A stretch of DNA of 14,669 bases from NCBI GenBank assembly GCA_937893605.1, contig CALBGG010000110.1, positions 1 to 14,669 on the forward strand. Reading direction: 5' to 3'. The notes beneath the pieces were generated by a model. It searched no databases. It had not been told where the DNA came from and worked only from the letters and a program-made list of their open reading frames with translations. The number at the start of each line of letters is the position of its first letter. The stretch's first letter is position 1. The position numbers and the translations under genes were made by a program. This DNA is from an uncultured Clostridia bacterium (GTDB lineage: Bacteria > Bacillota > Clostridia > Oscillospirales > Oscillospiraceae). Positions 7,152 through 14,662 of the stretch are shown one piece after another.

Positions 7152-8504
7152 ATGCCCTATAAGTTCCGCGGTGGCGTACATCCTGATTACATGAAGGCTC
7201 CGAATGAGCCTGTTGTGGTCGTTACCCCGCCGCCCCAGGTCGTTATTCCGATGGCACAGCACATCGGCGCACCTTGCCAGCCTATAGTAAAGGTCGGTGA
7301 TTATGTAACGATGGGTCAGAAAATAGGCGATAATCCCGCGCCCGTTTCCGCCCCGGTGCATTCTCCCGTTTCCGGCAAGGTCATAGCGATCGAGCCCAGA
7401 CCCCATCCTCTGGGTGATATGATCCCGGCTATTGTTATCGAAAACGATTACCAGGACACCCCCTGCACGGATCTCGCTCCCATGACAGAGGAGCAGCTCA
7501 GGGATCCGGAAGCAATCCTTGCACGCCTGCGCGAAGCAGGCATCGTCGGCATGGGCGGCGCAATGTTCCCCACCGCTTTCAAGATCAGAGGCGGCCTCGG
7601 CAAGGTTGATACTCTCATCATCAACGGCGCAGAATGTGAGCCTTACCTTAACGGTGACCACTGGACCATGAAGCTGCATCCCGAGGAGCTCCTCAAGGGC
7701 ATCGAGCTTGCGCGAGTAGCCAGCGGACTGGACAAGGCGTATTACGGCATTGAGAAGAATAAGATGGACGCTATCGAACTTCTCAATTCCAAGAACCCGG
7801 CACAGTACGGCGTTGAGATCGTGCCCGAGGAGGTCAAGTACCCCCAGGGTGCGGAGAAAATGCAGATCAAGGCCATTACAAACCGCGAGGTCAAGCCCGG
7901 CGGACTGCCCTCAGGCGTCGGCTGCAATGTTATCAGCACCCAGACCGCGTACGCTATCTACAAGGCATGCTATCTCGGCATACCCTGCTTCGAGCGTATA
8001 CTCACCGTCGGCGGCTCGGCCATCAATAAGCCCTATAACCTGCAGTGCCGCGTAGGCACATCCTTCCGCTACATTGTCGAGCAATGCGGCGGCTTCGTCA
8101 AGACCCCCAGGAAGATCGTCCTCGGCGGACCTATGATGGGGCTTATCGCAACCGATATCGACGCTGTAAACATCAAGGGCACGGCCGGTATACTGTTCTT
8201 CACTGAGGAAGAAGACAGAACCGTTGAAAATCCCACCTGCATACGCTGCGGCAAGTGCATAACCGTATGCCCCATGGGACTTGAGCCTGTTTACATGTAC
8301 GCATATTTCAAGAAGGGCGACTTCGAAAACATGAAGAAGTACCATATTCTTGACTGCTTCGAGTGCGGCAGCTGCTCGTATAACTGCCCCGGCAGAATGC
8401 CGCTGACCCACTCGTTCAAGACCGCCAAACTCCTGTTCGCTGCAAAGGCGGCGGAAGAGAAGGCAAGGGCGGAAGCTGCCGCAAAGGAGGCCGAGAAAAA
8501 GTGA
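7152..8504 (+). CDS. rnfC: Rnf complex subunit RnfC (ferredoxin:NAD+ oxidoreductase)
   Basis: RnfC is the peripheral NADH- and FMN-binding subunit with two [4Fe-4S] clusters. The protein is 450 residues, the usual size for clostridial RnfC. HIGAP is at 37-41 and the NADH/FMN-site glycine-rich GMGGAMFPT at 133-141, followed by INGAECEPYL at 157-166. The iron-sulfur motifs are C363-x2-C366-x2-C369-x3-C373 and C402-x2-C405-x2-C408-x3-C412, each ending in CP. The C-terminus is an Ala/Glu/Lys-rich tail (429-450) rather than the long repeats of gammaproteobacterial RnfC. It is first in the operon, and its TGA overlaps the rnfD GTG start by four bases, indicating coupling. Confidence 0.96.
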   Translation: MPYKFRGGVHPDYMKAPNEPVVVVTPPPQVVIPMAQHIGAPCQPIVKVGDYVTMGQKIGDNPAPVSAPVHSPVSGKVIAIEPRPHPLGDMIPAIVIENDYQDTPCTDLAPMTEEQLRDPEAILARLREAGIVGMGGAMFPTAFKIRGGLGKVDTLIINGAECEPYLNGDHWTMKLHPEELLKGIELARVASGLDKAYYGIEKNKMDAIELLNSKNPAQYGVEIVPEEVKYPQGAEKMQIKAITNREVKPGGLPSGVGCNVISTQTAYAIYKACYLGIPCFERILTVGGSAINKPYNLQCRVGTSFRYIVEQCGGFVKTPRKIVLGGPMMGLIATDIDAVNIKGTAGILFFTEEEDRTVENPTCIRCGKCITVCPMGLEPVYMYAYFKKGDFENMKKYHILDCFECGSCSYNCPGRMPLTHSFKTAKLLFAAKAAEEKARAEAAAKEAEKK

Positions 8505-9529
8505 AAGCAAAAGAGTATACGTTTGACGCTTCCTATCAGCCTCAGGTAAGAACCAAGACCGATACCTCGCGTATCATGCTCGACGTTATCATCGCGCTTG
8601 TGCCGGCCATGGCGTTTGCGGTGTATCAGTTCGGCTTTAAGGCTCTGGCTCTGCTTGCGATAAGCGTTGCGTCGGCAGTTTTCTTCGAGTGGGGCTACCG
8701 CAAGCTCATGAAAAAGCCCGGCTCGATAAATGATCTTTCCGCATGCGTCACCGGCATACTGCTGGTGCTGTGCCTGCCTGTCGATGCGCCCCTGTGGATG
8801 CCAGTTGTCGGCACGTTCTTCGCGATCGTCATCGTAAAGCAGCTTTACGGCGGTATCGGCAAAAACTTCGTTAACCCCGCACTGGCCGGCCGCGCATTCC
8901 TGTTCTTCTCATGGACGGCTACCATGACCACATGGGCAGTTCCCAAGACTCTCGGCAAGATCGCTGTCGAGGCTGACGCCGTTACCATGGCAACTCCGCT
9001 CAGCCTCCTTAAGGAAGGAAGCGACGTTGCGGCAGCAGGATACAATTTCGGCGATATGTTCCTCGGCTTCATGCCCGGCTCCATCGGCGAGATAAGCGCG
9101 CTTGCACTGCTCATCGGCGGCGCATACCTGCTTATCCGCAAGGTCATCAGCTGGCGAATTCCCGTTGCCTTCATCGGAACCGTTGCCATTCTGACCTTCA
9201 TTTTCCCGAGATACGGTTACTCGAACGTCGACTGGATGCTCTATAACCTTCTGTCCGGCGGCCTGCTGCTCGGCGCCTTCTTCATGGCGACCGACTACTC
9301 CTCCAGCCCAGTAACGCTCAACGGCCAGCTGCTGTTCGGCTTCGGCTGCGGCGCTCTGACTGTTCTTATCCGTTACTTCGGCGGCTTCCCGGAGGGCGTT
9401 TCTTTCGCAATCCTTATAATGAACCTGTGCGCATGGGCAATTGATAAGGGCACACGCAGCCGCCAGTTCGGCGTCACAAAGGCGGACCTGAAGGCGGCAA
9501 AAAAGGCAGCAAAGGAGGCAAAAGCGTAA
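8501..9529 (+). CDS. rnfD: Rnf complex subunit RnfD
   Basis: This is an integral membrane subunit that, in the NqrB/RnfD family, carries a covalently attached FMN on a threonine and contributes to ion translocation. The 342-residue product shows about ten hydrophobic segments. Family-typical stretches are FVNPALAGRAFLFFSW (123-138) and MATDYSSSP. The likely flavinylated threonine is T165 in VTMATPLS, where relatives often read SGATPL. The start is GTG with AAGGAGG upstream, overlapping the rnfC stop by four bases. It ends in a lysine/alanine tail (about 324-342). Its TAA overlaps the rnfG ATG by one base. Confidence 0.95.
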   Translation: MKAKEYTFDASYQPQVRTKTDTSRIMLDVIIALVPAMAFAVYQFGFKALALLAISVASAVFFEWGYRKLMKKPGSINDLSACVTGILLVLCLPVDAPLWMPVVGTFFAIVIVKQLYGGIGKNFVNPALAGRAFLFFSWTATMTTWAVPKTLGKIAVEADAVTMATPLSLLKEGSDVAAAGYNFGDMFLGFMPGSIGEISALALLIGGAYLLIRKVISWRIPVAFIGTVAILTFIFPRYGYSNVDWMLYNLLSGGLLLGAFFMATDYSSSPVTLNGQLLFGFGCGALTVLIRYFGGFPEGVSFAILIMNLCAWAIDKGTRSRQFGVTKADLKAAKKAAKEAKA

Positions 9530-10053
9530 TGAAGAAGATAGTAAAGCTCAGCCTCATTTTGTTCCTTGTATCCGCCGTGGTTGCGGGTATCCTCGGACTT
9601 ACAAATATGATCACCGAAAAGCCCATCGCGGAGTATAACGAGAAAAAGACCAAAGAAGCCTACAGTGCGGTCATGAGCTTTGACAGCTACGAGCCCGTTG
9701 ATTACAACGGCGACCGCAGCGAGGTCACCAAGGTCTACAAGACCAATAACGGCGACTGGATCGTTGAGGCCGAGGTCTCCGGCTCACAGGGCATGATCAC
9801 CGTTGCCGTCGGCGTAAACGCAGATCTTACCTGCAACGGCATCTCAATTATCTCCAGCTCCGAGACCAGCGGTCTCGGCTCCAAGGCCAGTGATGCCGAG
9901 TTCAAAGATCAGTTCGTGGGTCTCTCGGCCGATCAGGCCAAGGTCACCAAGGACGGCGGCCAGATCAACGCCATCACCGGCGCAACCATCACGTCCCGTG
10001 CAGTCTGCACGGCAGTCGGCGCGGCTATCGAAGCTGTCGGCACACTTGGTTAA
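9529..10053 (+). CDS. rnfG: Rnf complex subunit RnfG, covalent-FMN protein
   Basis: RnfG has a single N-terminal transmembrane helix (KLSLILFLVSAVVAGILGL, about 6-24) and an extracytoplasmic FMN-binding domain. The domain contains ETSGLGSKA (112-120) and the flavinylation motif ITGATITS, in which T153 is the expected ester-linked residue. Attachment is made by ApbE, which is not in this window. Length is 174 residues, a little short but normal for Clostridia. The start is in a TAATG overlap with rnfD, preceded by AAAGGAGG. Confidence 0.94.
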   Translation: MKKIVKLSLILFLVSAVVAGILGLTNMITEKPIAEYNEKKTKEAYSAVMSFDSYEPVDYNGDRSEVTKVYKTNNGDWIVEAEVSGSQGMITVAVGVNADLTCNGISIISSSETSGLGSKASDAEFKDQFVGLSADQAKVTKDGGQINAITGATITSRAVCTAVGAAIEAVGTLG

Positions 10054-10064
10054 GGAGGTCAGAA

Positions 10065-10724
10065 ATGAATATCAAAAAACAGTTCAAGGACGGCCTTATT
10101 ACCAATAACCCCGTTCTGGTTCAGCTCCTCGGTATGTGCTCTACCATGGCTATCACCACGATGTTCTTCAACGGCATCGGCATGGGCATATCCGTACTTA
10201 TCATCCTCACCTGCTGCAACGTCGTTATTTCCGCAATGCGCAAGATCATCCCGAACGATATCCGTATTGCCGTGTTCGTCGTTATCATTGCAGGCTTCGT
10301 TACGATAGTTGATCTTCTGCTTCAGGCGTATGTTCCCGCGCTGAGCGAATCCCTCGGCGTGTTCATCCCCCTGATCGTCGTCAACTGCATCATCATCGGC
10401 CGTGCGGAGGCATTTGCCGCGAAAAACAGCGTCGGCGCTTCCGCTCTCGATGGTATTTTCCAGGGGCTCGGCTATACCATAGTTCTCACCGTCATGTGCA
10501 TCATCCGTGAATTCCTCGGCTCCGGCTCCTTCGGCAAGGGCATCATCAACACCGTTTCCGGCATAGGTACCGGCAACGGCCTTCAGATATTTCCCGAAGA
10601 GTTCGGCGCAAAGCTTCTGACAATGCCTTTCGGCGGCTTCCTTACCCTTGGCTGTCTGATTGCTGTTGTGCAGTATGCTCTGCGCAAGTCTGCCGAAAAG
10701 AAAGAAAAGGAGGGAAATGAGTAA
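10065..10724 (+). CDS. rnfE: Rnf complex subunit RnfE
   Basis: This is a six-helix membrane subunit of the RnfA/RnfE pair, 219 residues. The family is known to hold an intramembrane iron centre through cysteines in inverted repeats; the candidates are C25 in LLGMCSTMA and C108 in IVVNCII. NNPVLVQLLG (14-23), GRAEAFAAKN and GxGxFGK-like loops are typical. A near-perfect AAGGAGGTCAG Shine-Dalgarno precedes ATG by a few bases. A basic, lysine/glutamate-rich tail (SAEKKEKEGNE) ends the protein. Its TAA overlaps the rnfA ATG by one base. Confidence 0.95.
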   Translation: MNIKKQFKDGLITNNPVLVQLLGMCSTMAITTMFFNGIGMGISVLIILTCCNVVISAMRKIIPNDIRIAVFVVIIAGFVTIVDLLLQAYVPALSESLGVFIPLIVVNCIIIGRAEAFAAKNSVGASALDGIFQGLGYTIVLTVMCIIREFLGSGSFGKGIINTVSGIGTGNGLQIFPEEFGAKLLTMPFGGFLTLGCLIAVVQYALRKSAEKKEKEGNE

Positions 10725-11311
10725 TGCTTACAAGTATTCTTTCCATCTCCCTCGGTGCAATACTCATAAATAACTTTATATTCTCGCAGTTCCTCGGCTG
10801 CTGCCCGTTCCTCGGCTGCTCGAGCAAGGTTGACACCGCTGTCGGCATGGGTCTCGCGGTAACCTTTGTTATGGGTCTTGCATCCGCCATCTGCTGGGTA
10901 GTCAATGAGTATGTCCTCATGCCTCTCGGCCTTGCGTTCCTTCAGACGCTGACCTTCATCCTGGTCATCGCCGCGCTGGTTCAGTTCGTCGAGATGTTCC
11001 TGAAGAAGTCGATACCCTCCCTGTACTCGGCACTGGGCATTTATCTGCCACTTATAACCACCAACTGTGCGGTTCTCGGCGTTGTTCTTCTGAACGTTCA
11101 GAACAAGTACAACTTCCTCGAATCCACAGTTTACGGCATCACCGGCGGTCTCGGTTTCCTGCTGGCTATCGTTCTGTTTGCCTCCGTTCGCGAGCGCGTT
11201 GAGTTTGCAGAGTACCCGAAGAGCTTCGAGGGCTTCCCTATCTGCCTCGTCACCGCTTCGCTGCTCGCTTTGGCCTTCATGGGCTTCAGCGGCATGAAGA
11301 TATTTGGTTAA
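10724..11311 (+). CDS. rnfA: Rnf complex subunit RnfA
   Basis: The 195-residue, six-helix membrane protein is homologous to RnfE with opposite topology. NNFIFSQFLGCCPFLGCSS (16-34) contains the conserved cysteine before PFLG (C27), and TTNCAVLG contains C115. These are the expected ligands of the shared membrane iron centre. Start and stop are coupled: ATG overlaps the rnfE stop in TAATG, and the next ribosome binding site lies in the stop region of this gene. Confidence 0.95.
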   Translation: MLTSILSISLGAILINNFIFSQFLGCCPFLGCSSKVDTAVGMGLAVTFVMGLASAICWVVNEYVLMPLGLAFLQTLTFILVIAALVQFVEMFLKKSIPSLYSALGIYLPLITTNCAVLGVVLLNVQNKYNFLESTVYGITGGLGFLLAIVLFASVRERVEFAEYPKSFEGFPICLVTASLLALAFMGFSGMKIFG

Positions 11312-11324
11312 GGGGGACGATGAT

Positions 11325-12119
11325 ATGCAATTAGTAATTTACGGTGTTATCGTTCTCGGCGTTCTCGGTGCAGTGTTCGGCGCGATCCTTGCGTTTGCAT
11401 CGGAGATATTCTATGTCAAAGTCGATCCGAAGCAAGAAGAAATCAGAGAGTGCCTGGCCGGCGCAAACTGCGGCGGTTGCGGCTTCCCGGGCTGCGACGG
11501 CTATGCTGCCGCGGTAGCCAGGGGTGAGGCTCCCGTCAACAAGTGCGTTGCCGCAGGTCCCGAAGCAGCGGCAAAGATCGCGGAGATCATGGGTGTTTCC
11601 GCAGGCGAAGTGGAAAAGATGGTTGCATTCGTGCCCTGCTCCGGTACGGATGGTCACGCTTCCAAGCGCTTTAACTACAAAGGACCCAGGAACTGTCAGG
11701 CAGCAATGCTGTTTGGCGGCAAGAGCAATAAGGACTGTCGATTTGCCTGCATCGGACTCGGCAACTGTGAAACTGCCTGCCAGTTCGGCGCAATGAGCAT
11801 CGTTGACGGCATCGCGAAGGTAGACCGCGAAAAGTGCGTAGGCTGCGGCGCGTGTGTTGACGCCTGCCCGAAGAAGATAGTCAAGCTTGTTCCCTATGAC
11901 CAGCACGTTCTTGTTGCATGCTCCAGCTGCGATAAGGGCGCTGCCGTCATGAAGATCTGCGACGAAGGCTGTATCGGCTGCATGAAGTGCCAGCGCGAGT
12001 GCCCTGCCGACGCGATCGCCATCAAGGATAACCTTGCTCGCATTGACGTCTCCAAGTGCGTACAGTGCGGACATTGTTCAGACATCTGCCCGCGTCACAT
12101 TATCAAGGTCCAGAACTGA
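11325..12119 (+). CDS. rnfB: Rnf complex subunit RnfB, ferredoxin-accepting iron-sulfur protein
   Basis: RnfB takes electrons from reduced ferredoxin. I place the start at the ATG at 11325 because AAGGGGG (11310-11316) sits at good distance and the family begins with a hydrophobic helix; an in-frame TTG at 11304 gives an unlikely extension. Of 264 residues, 1-29 form a membrane anchor. A 4Fe4S Fes-type motif follows: C43, C49, C52, C57 and C74 in CLAGANCGGCGFPGC. Several ferredoxin-type motifs come next: C138/C142/C148/C152, C171-x2-C174-x2-C177-x3-C181, C199/C202/C212, C216-x2-C219-x2-C222-x3-C226, and C245-x2-C248-x2-C251-x3-C255. With 26 cysteines it is the long clostridial form. It is the last gene of the operon. 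Confidence 0.95.
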   Translation: MQLVIYGVIVLGVLGAVFGAILAFASEIFYVKVDPKQEEIRECLAGANCGGCGFPGCDGYAAAVARGEAPVNKCVAAGPEAAAKIAEIMGVSAGEVEKMVAFVPCSGTDGHASKRFNYKGPRNCQAAMLFGGKSNKDCRFACIGLGNCETACQFGAMSIVDGIAKVDREKCVGCGACVDACPKKIVKLVPYDQHVLVACSSCDKGAAVMKICDEGCIGCMKCQRECPADAIAIKDNLARIDVSKCVQCGHCSDICPRHIIKVQN

Positions 12120-12135
12120 TATCAGAAAAAATCCC

Positions 12136-12169
12136 AAAAAGCTCCTGCTCAGTCGAGCGGGAGCTTTTT
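12136..12169 (+). terminator. Terminator of the rnf operon
   Basis: A 15-bp stem, AAAAAGCTCCTGCTC paired with GAGCGGGAGCTTTTT (one T-G pair), has the four-base loop AGTC and ends in a five-T tract. It begins 16 nt after the rnfB stop. Confidence 0.85.
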
Positions 12170-12224
12170 GCATAAAAACCACAGGACGAGGCAAAATACG
12201 AAAAAAGCCATCGGAGTGATAAGC

Positions 12225-12896
12225 ATGAGCGTTAAGCATAAAAAAATAATACTTGCCGTTGCACTTGCATTCGCGGTGAACATTTTGATAATCGCACTTG
12301 CGCAGTCTGCGGATGCTGCGCTGTACAAGCGCGGTTCGTCCGGAGCAACGGTAACGCAGATACAGACGCGACTGAAAAGCTGGGGCTACTACAGCGGCAG
12401 TGTAGACGGCGTCTATGGCAGCGAGACCGAGCGTGCGGTAAAATATTTTCAGCGCACGAACGGCCTGAGTGCCGACGGCCAGGCGGGGGACAATACCCTG
12501 GCCGCTCTCGGCATATACGAGCAGCCCGGCTCCGGCTCTGCTTCTTCGGGCGACGTGCATCTCCTTGCGAGGCTCATCTCTGCCGAGGCCCGCGGCGAGC
12601 CGTATATCGGCCAGATTGCGGTCGGAGCGGTTGTCTTAAACCGCATCGACCACCCGTCGTTCCCGAATTCGCTTTCCGGTGTAATATACCAGAGCGGCGC
12701 ATTCTCCTGCCTTTATGACGGACAGTTCGATCAGCCCATTGCCGACAGCGCCTATCGCGCTGCCCGTGAGGCTTTGGCCGGCTCCGATCCGACCGGCGGC
12801 GCGATATATTATTTTAACCCCGCCACCGCTACAAGCAAATGGATATGGTCGCGCCCTCAGATGCTCACGATAGGCAGCCATATATTTTGCGCTTGA
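12225..12896 (+). CDS. sleB: Spore cortex-lytic enzyme SleB-like cell wall hydrolase
   Basis: The 223-residue product has an N-terminal signal segment (KKIILAVALAFAVNILIIALA, about 6-26), a peptidoglycan-binding 1 domain (about 34-96, with GSSGATVTQIQTRLKSWGYY and YFQRTNGL), a Gly/Ser linker (about 100-109), and a SleB-type hydrolase domain (about 111-223). The latter contains LLARLISAEARGEPY, with E121 the likely catalytic glutamate, and the aromatic GAIYYFNPATATSKW. In spore formers such enzymes act as lytic transglycosylases on cortex at germination. I start at ATG 12225, which has GGAGTGAT 5 nt upstream; an earlier TTG at 12168 would lie in the rnf terminator and has no ribosome binding site. 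It supports an endospore-forming host. No ypeB partner follows here. Confidence 0.9.
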   Translation: MSVKHKKIILAVALAFAVNILIIALAQSADAALYKRGSSGATVTQIQTRLKSWGYYSGSVDGVYGSETERAVKYFQRTNGLSADGQAGDNTLAALGIYEQPGSGSASSGDVHLLARLISAEARGEPYIGQIAVGAVVLNRIDHPSFPNSLSGVIYQSGAFSCLYDGQFDQPIADSAYRAAREALAGSDPTGGAIYYFNPATATSKWIWSRPQMLTIGSHIFCA

Positions 12897-12921
12897 CTTA
12901 AATTAGGTATAATAATAAAAT
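12893..12921 (+). promoter_or_regulatory. Candidate sigma-A promoter for the zinc-ribbon gene
   Basis: TTGACT (-35, 12893-12898), overlapping the sleB TGA stop, and TAAAAT (-10, 12916-12921) are 17 nt apart. The leader then holds a GC-rich hairpin CGGCGC-CGCA-GCGCCG at 12931-12946, which lacks a T tract and so is not a terminator. A GAAAGGTGAG ribosome binding site follows just before the ATG at 12967. Confidence 0.55.
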
Positions 12922-12966
12922 AACAGTAATCGGCGCCGCAGCGCCGTACATAGAAAGGTGAGAAGT

Positions 12967-13449
12967 ATGAACAAATGCCCAAGATGCGGAACATATATCC
13001 CTGATGGCGGCAAGGTTTGCCTCTCCTGCGGCTGGAAGCCCGACGCAGGCGACAGCTTCATGGATAATCCGATACTTAAATATATGCAGGAAGCCTTTGA
13101 CGCGGCAAGCCCCGAGATGACCGAGAGCGATGCGATCCCCGATGAGTTTAAAGAGCGCGATCTCGCGGCCGTCGGATACATCGGGCCTGCTTTCCTGTAT
13201 TCTCTTATTAAAAACAGCGGCTCGGAGCTCGTGAAATACCATGCCAGGCAGTCTGCTATGCTGTTGGTCATGCACATGCTCAACGGCGTGATCGGCGTCG
13301 TGCCCTATGTAGGAAAGACGATCAAGAAGCTGAACACCATGCTGCTTGTTATTTTGGCCTTCCTCGGTGCACGCAATGCTTATTTCGGAAGAAAAGAACC
13401 CGTGCCCTTTGTCGGACAGATCATTTCTTCAATAGTGGGGGCTCTTTGA
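12967..13449 (+). CDS. Zinc-ribbon membrane protein (DUF4870/Tic20-like C-terminus)
   Basis: The 160-residue protein begins with a zinc-ribbon knuckle pair C4-x2-C7 and C18-x2-C21 (CPRCG...CLSCG). An acidic spacer follows, including MTESDAIPDEFKERD. The C-terminus has about three hydrophobic segments (FLYSLIK region, MLLVMHMLNGVIGVVPYVG, and MLLVILAFLGARNAYFG). KYHARQSAMLL before the second helix is the familiar element of DUF4870/Tic20-like membrane proteins. The start is ATG 12967, with GAAAGGTGAG upstream; an earlier in-frame GTG at 12958 lies inside that ribosome binding site and is rejected. The function is unknown. The gene ends one nucleotide before the next start, so the two are co-translated and likely co-transcribed. 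Confidence 0.7.
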   Translation: MNKCPRCGTYIPDGGKVCLSCGWKPDAGDSFMDNPILKYMQEAFDAASPEMTESDAIPDEFKERDLAAVGYIGPAFLYSLIKNSGSELVKYHARQSAMLLVMHMLNGVIGVVPYVGKTIKKLNTMLLVILAFLGARNAYFGRKEPVPFVGQIISSIVGAL

Positions 13450-13450
13450 T

Positions 13451-14320
13451 ATGAAGTTTGTTACATATAGATACAAAGGTGCAGAGAACGTCGGAGTGCT
13501 GACTGCCGACGAGAGTGCAGTCATCCCTGCACCGGAACTCGGACTTAAGGCCGAGAGTATGCTTGAACTGATAGACGAGCTCGGCGGCAGGCTGCCCGCG
13601 GTGCCGGAGGGAGCTAAAATGATAGTCCTAGACGATGTGAAGCTTGAAGCTCCCATCCCCGAACCACGGCAGGACATTATCTGCCTGGGTCTCAATTACC
13701 GCGATCATGCCGAGGAAGCTACCCGCGCCGACGCGGTATTCGACGTTCAGCGCGGCGATGCTGTTTATTTTTCAAAGCGTCTTCAGCGCGCCGTTGCGCC
13801 GGGAGATAAGATCGACGGACACTTTGATATCTGCGACAGCCTTGATTATGAGGTCGAGCTTGGCGTCGTTATCGGTAGGGACGCCAAACACGTCAAGGCA
13901 GCCGACGCGGGAAAGTATATCTTCGGCTATACGATAATAAACGACGTTTCCGCACGTAACCTTCAGACGCGCCATAAGCAGTGGTACTTCGGCAAAAGCC
14001 TTGACGATTTCACACCGATGGGGCCGTGCATTCTTTCGGCCGAAGCAGTCGGCGCAATGCCCGAGCTGAATATCCGATGCTATGTAAACGGCGAAAAGCG
14101 TCAGGACAGCAATACATGCATGATGATATTCGATATCCCTTATATTATAGAAGAGCTGTCAGCAGGTATGACCTTGAAAGCCGGAACGGTAATAGCCACA
14201 GGCACGCCCAGCGGGGTCGCCCTCGGCATGGATCCGTCAGTGCAGAAATATCTTGCTTCCGGCGACGTGGTCCGCTGCGAGATAGATGAAATAGGCGTTT
14301 TGGAAAACACAATAGCATAA
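13451..14320 (+). CDS. Fumarylacetoacetate hydrolase family protein
   Basis: The 289-residue product carries the FAH-fold metal site. Acidic ligands are in DYEVELG (E134, E136) and NDVSARNLQ (D165), and a GKSLDDFTPMGP loop follows (K182). Other conserved parts are CLGLNYRDHAEE (78-89) and ATGTPSGVALG (249-259). Members cleave or decarboxylate beta-diketo or hydroxypyruvyl-type acids such as fumarylpyruvate, 5-oxopent-3-ene-1,2,5-tricarboxylate or oxaloacetate, using Mg2+ or Mn2+; the residue pattern does not settle which. A GGGGGC ribosome binding site lies in the end of the previous gene. No neighbouring aromatic-degradation genes are seen, so a housekeeping role such as oxaloacetate or acylpyruvate handling is the safer guess. 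Confidence 0.88.
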   Translation: MKFVTYRYKGAENVGVLTADESAVIPAPELGLKAESMLELIDELGGRLPAVPEGAKMIVLDDVKLEAPIPEPRQDIICLGLNYRDHAEEATRADAVFDVQRGDAVYFSKRLQRAVAPGDKIDGHFDICDSLDYEVELGVVIGRDAKHVKAADAGKYIFGYTIINDVSARNLQTRHKQWYFGKSLDDFTPMGPCILSAEAVGAMPELNIRCYVNGEKRQDSNTCMMIFDIPYIIEELSAGMTLKAGTVIATGTPSGVALGMDPSVQKYLASGDVVRCEIDEIGVLENTIA

Positions 14321-14328
14321 TGAACAAA

Positions 14329-14355
14329 AGCTGCCGGGAGAGAATACCGGCAGCT
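14329..14355 (+). terminator. Terminator after the FAH-family gene
   Basis: AGCTGCCGG at 14329-14337 and its complement CCGGCAGCT at 14347-14355 are separated by nine bases. Only a short TTT follows, so it may be leaky, but nothing else ends this transcript before the rRNA promoters. Confidence 0.6.
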
Positions 14356-14457
14356 GTTTGCCATAAAGCACATTTTGCGATTATTTCAGGAGAAAAACAC
14401 AAGATTTAGAGCTTTCAAACTGATTAAAAAAAGATGCGAAAATGTTTCAAAAATACC

Positions 14458-14486
14458 TTGACATTCACAGCTTGCGGTGCTATTCT
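14458..14486 (+). promoter_or_regulatory. rRNA operon promoter P1
   Basis: A perfect TTGACA (-35, 14458-14463) is spaced 17 nt from TATTCT (-10, 14481-14486). Upstream DNA (about 14420-14455) is A/T-rich with A tracts, which is compatible with an UP-element. Stacked with P2 about 97 nt downstream, it has the tandem arrangement common for ribosomal RNA operons. Confidence 0.7.
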
Positions 14487-14554
14487 ATCTAAGCACTTCG
14501 GGAAATGACCGAAAAGAGCAAAAAGAAAAACTTAAAAAGTTTTGAAAAAAGTTC

Positions 14555-14583
14555 TTGACAAGTCGCCTCGAATTTGCTAATAT
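14555..14583 (+). promoter_or_regulatory. rRNA operon promoter P2
   Basis: A perfect TTGACA (14555-14560), 17 nt spacer and TAATAT (14578-14583) are preceded by A-tract DNA. The match to consensus is the strongest of any promoter in this window. Transcription would begin near 14590. Confidence 0.8.
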
Positions 14584-14590
14584 ATAAAAG

Positions 14591-14662
14591 CTCACCGCGT
14601 TGCGGTCGAGCGAGTGTACCTTGAAAATTAGATAATGTAAGAACAGCTTATGCAAAATAAGC
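14591..14662 (+). promoter_or_regulatory. rRNA operon leader with boxA-like antitermination element
   Basis: A hairpin CTCACCGC/GCGGTCGAG (14591-14610) is followed by TGTACCTTGAAAATTAG (from 14615), resembling the Bacillota boxA-type element in rrn leaders. A second small stem GCTTAT-GCAAA-ATAAGC is at 14646-14662. The mature 16S rRNA should start to the right of the window; it is not visible here. Confidence 0.65.

Noticed and set aside
7026..7679. Minus-strand open frame running from the rnf leader into rnfC
   Set aside because: It overlaps the rnf promoter and the start of rnfC in antisense, and its product shows no motif.
7911..8510. Minus-strand open frame opposite the 3' half of rnfC
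   Set aside because: It is antisense to the RnfC iron-sulfur domain, whose cysteine motifs are clear on the plus strand.
11331..12074. Long open frame on the minus strand opposite rnfB (about 247 codons)
   Set aside because: It is antisense to a securely identified gene, has no ribosome binding site or recognisable domain, and reflects GC-rich codon use of rnfB.
12931..12946. GC-rich hairpin before the zinc-ribbon gene as the sleB terminator
   Set aside because: It has no following T tract and lies downstream of the candidate promoter, so it is more likely a leader hairpin.
12898..13275. Two minus-strand open frames opposite the zinc-ribbon gene
   Set aside because: The plus-strand gene has a ribosome binding site, a cysteine knuckle pair and a recognisable membrane module; the antisense frames have none.
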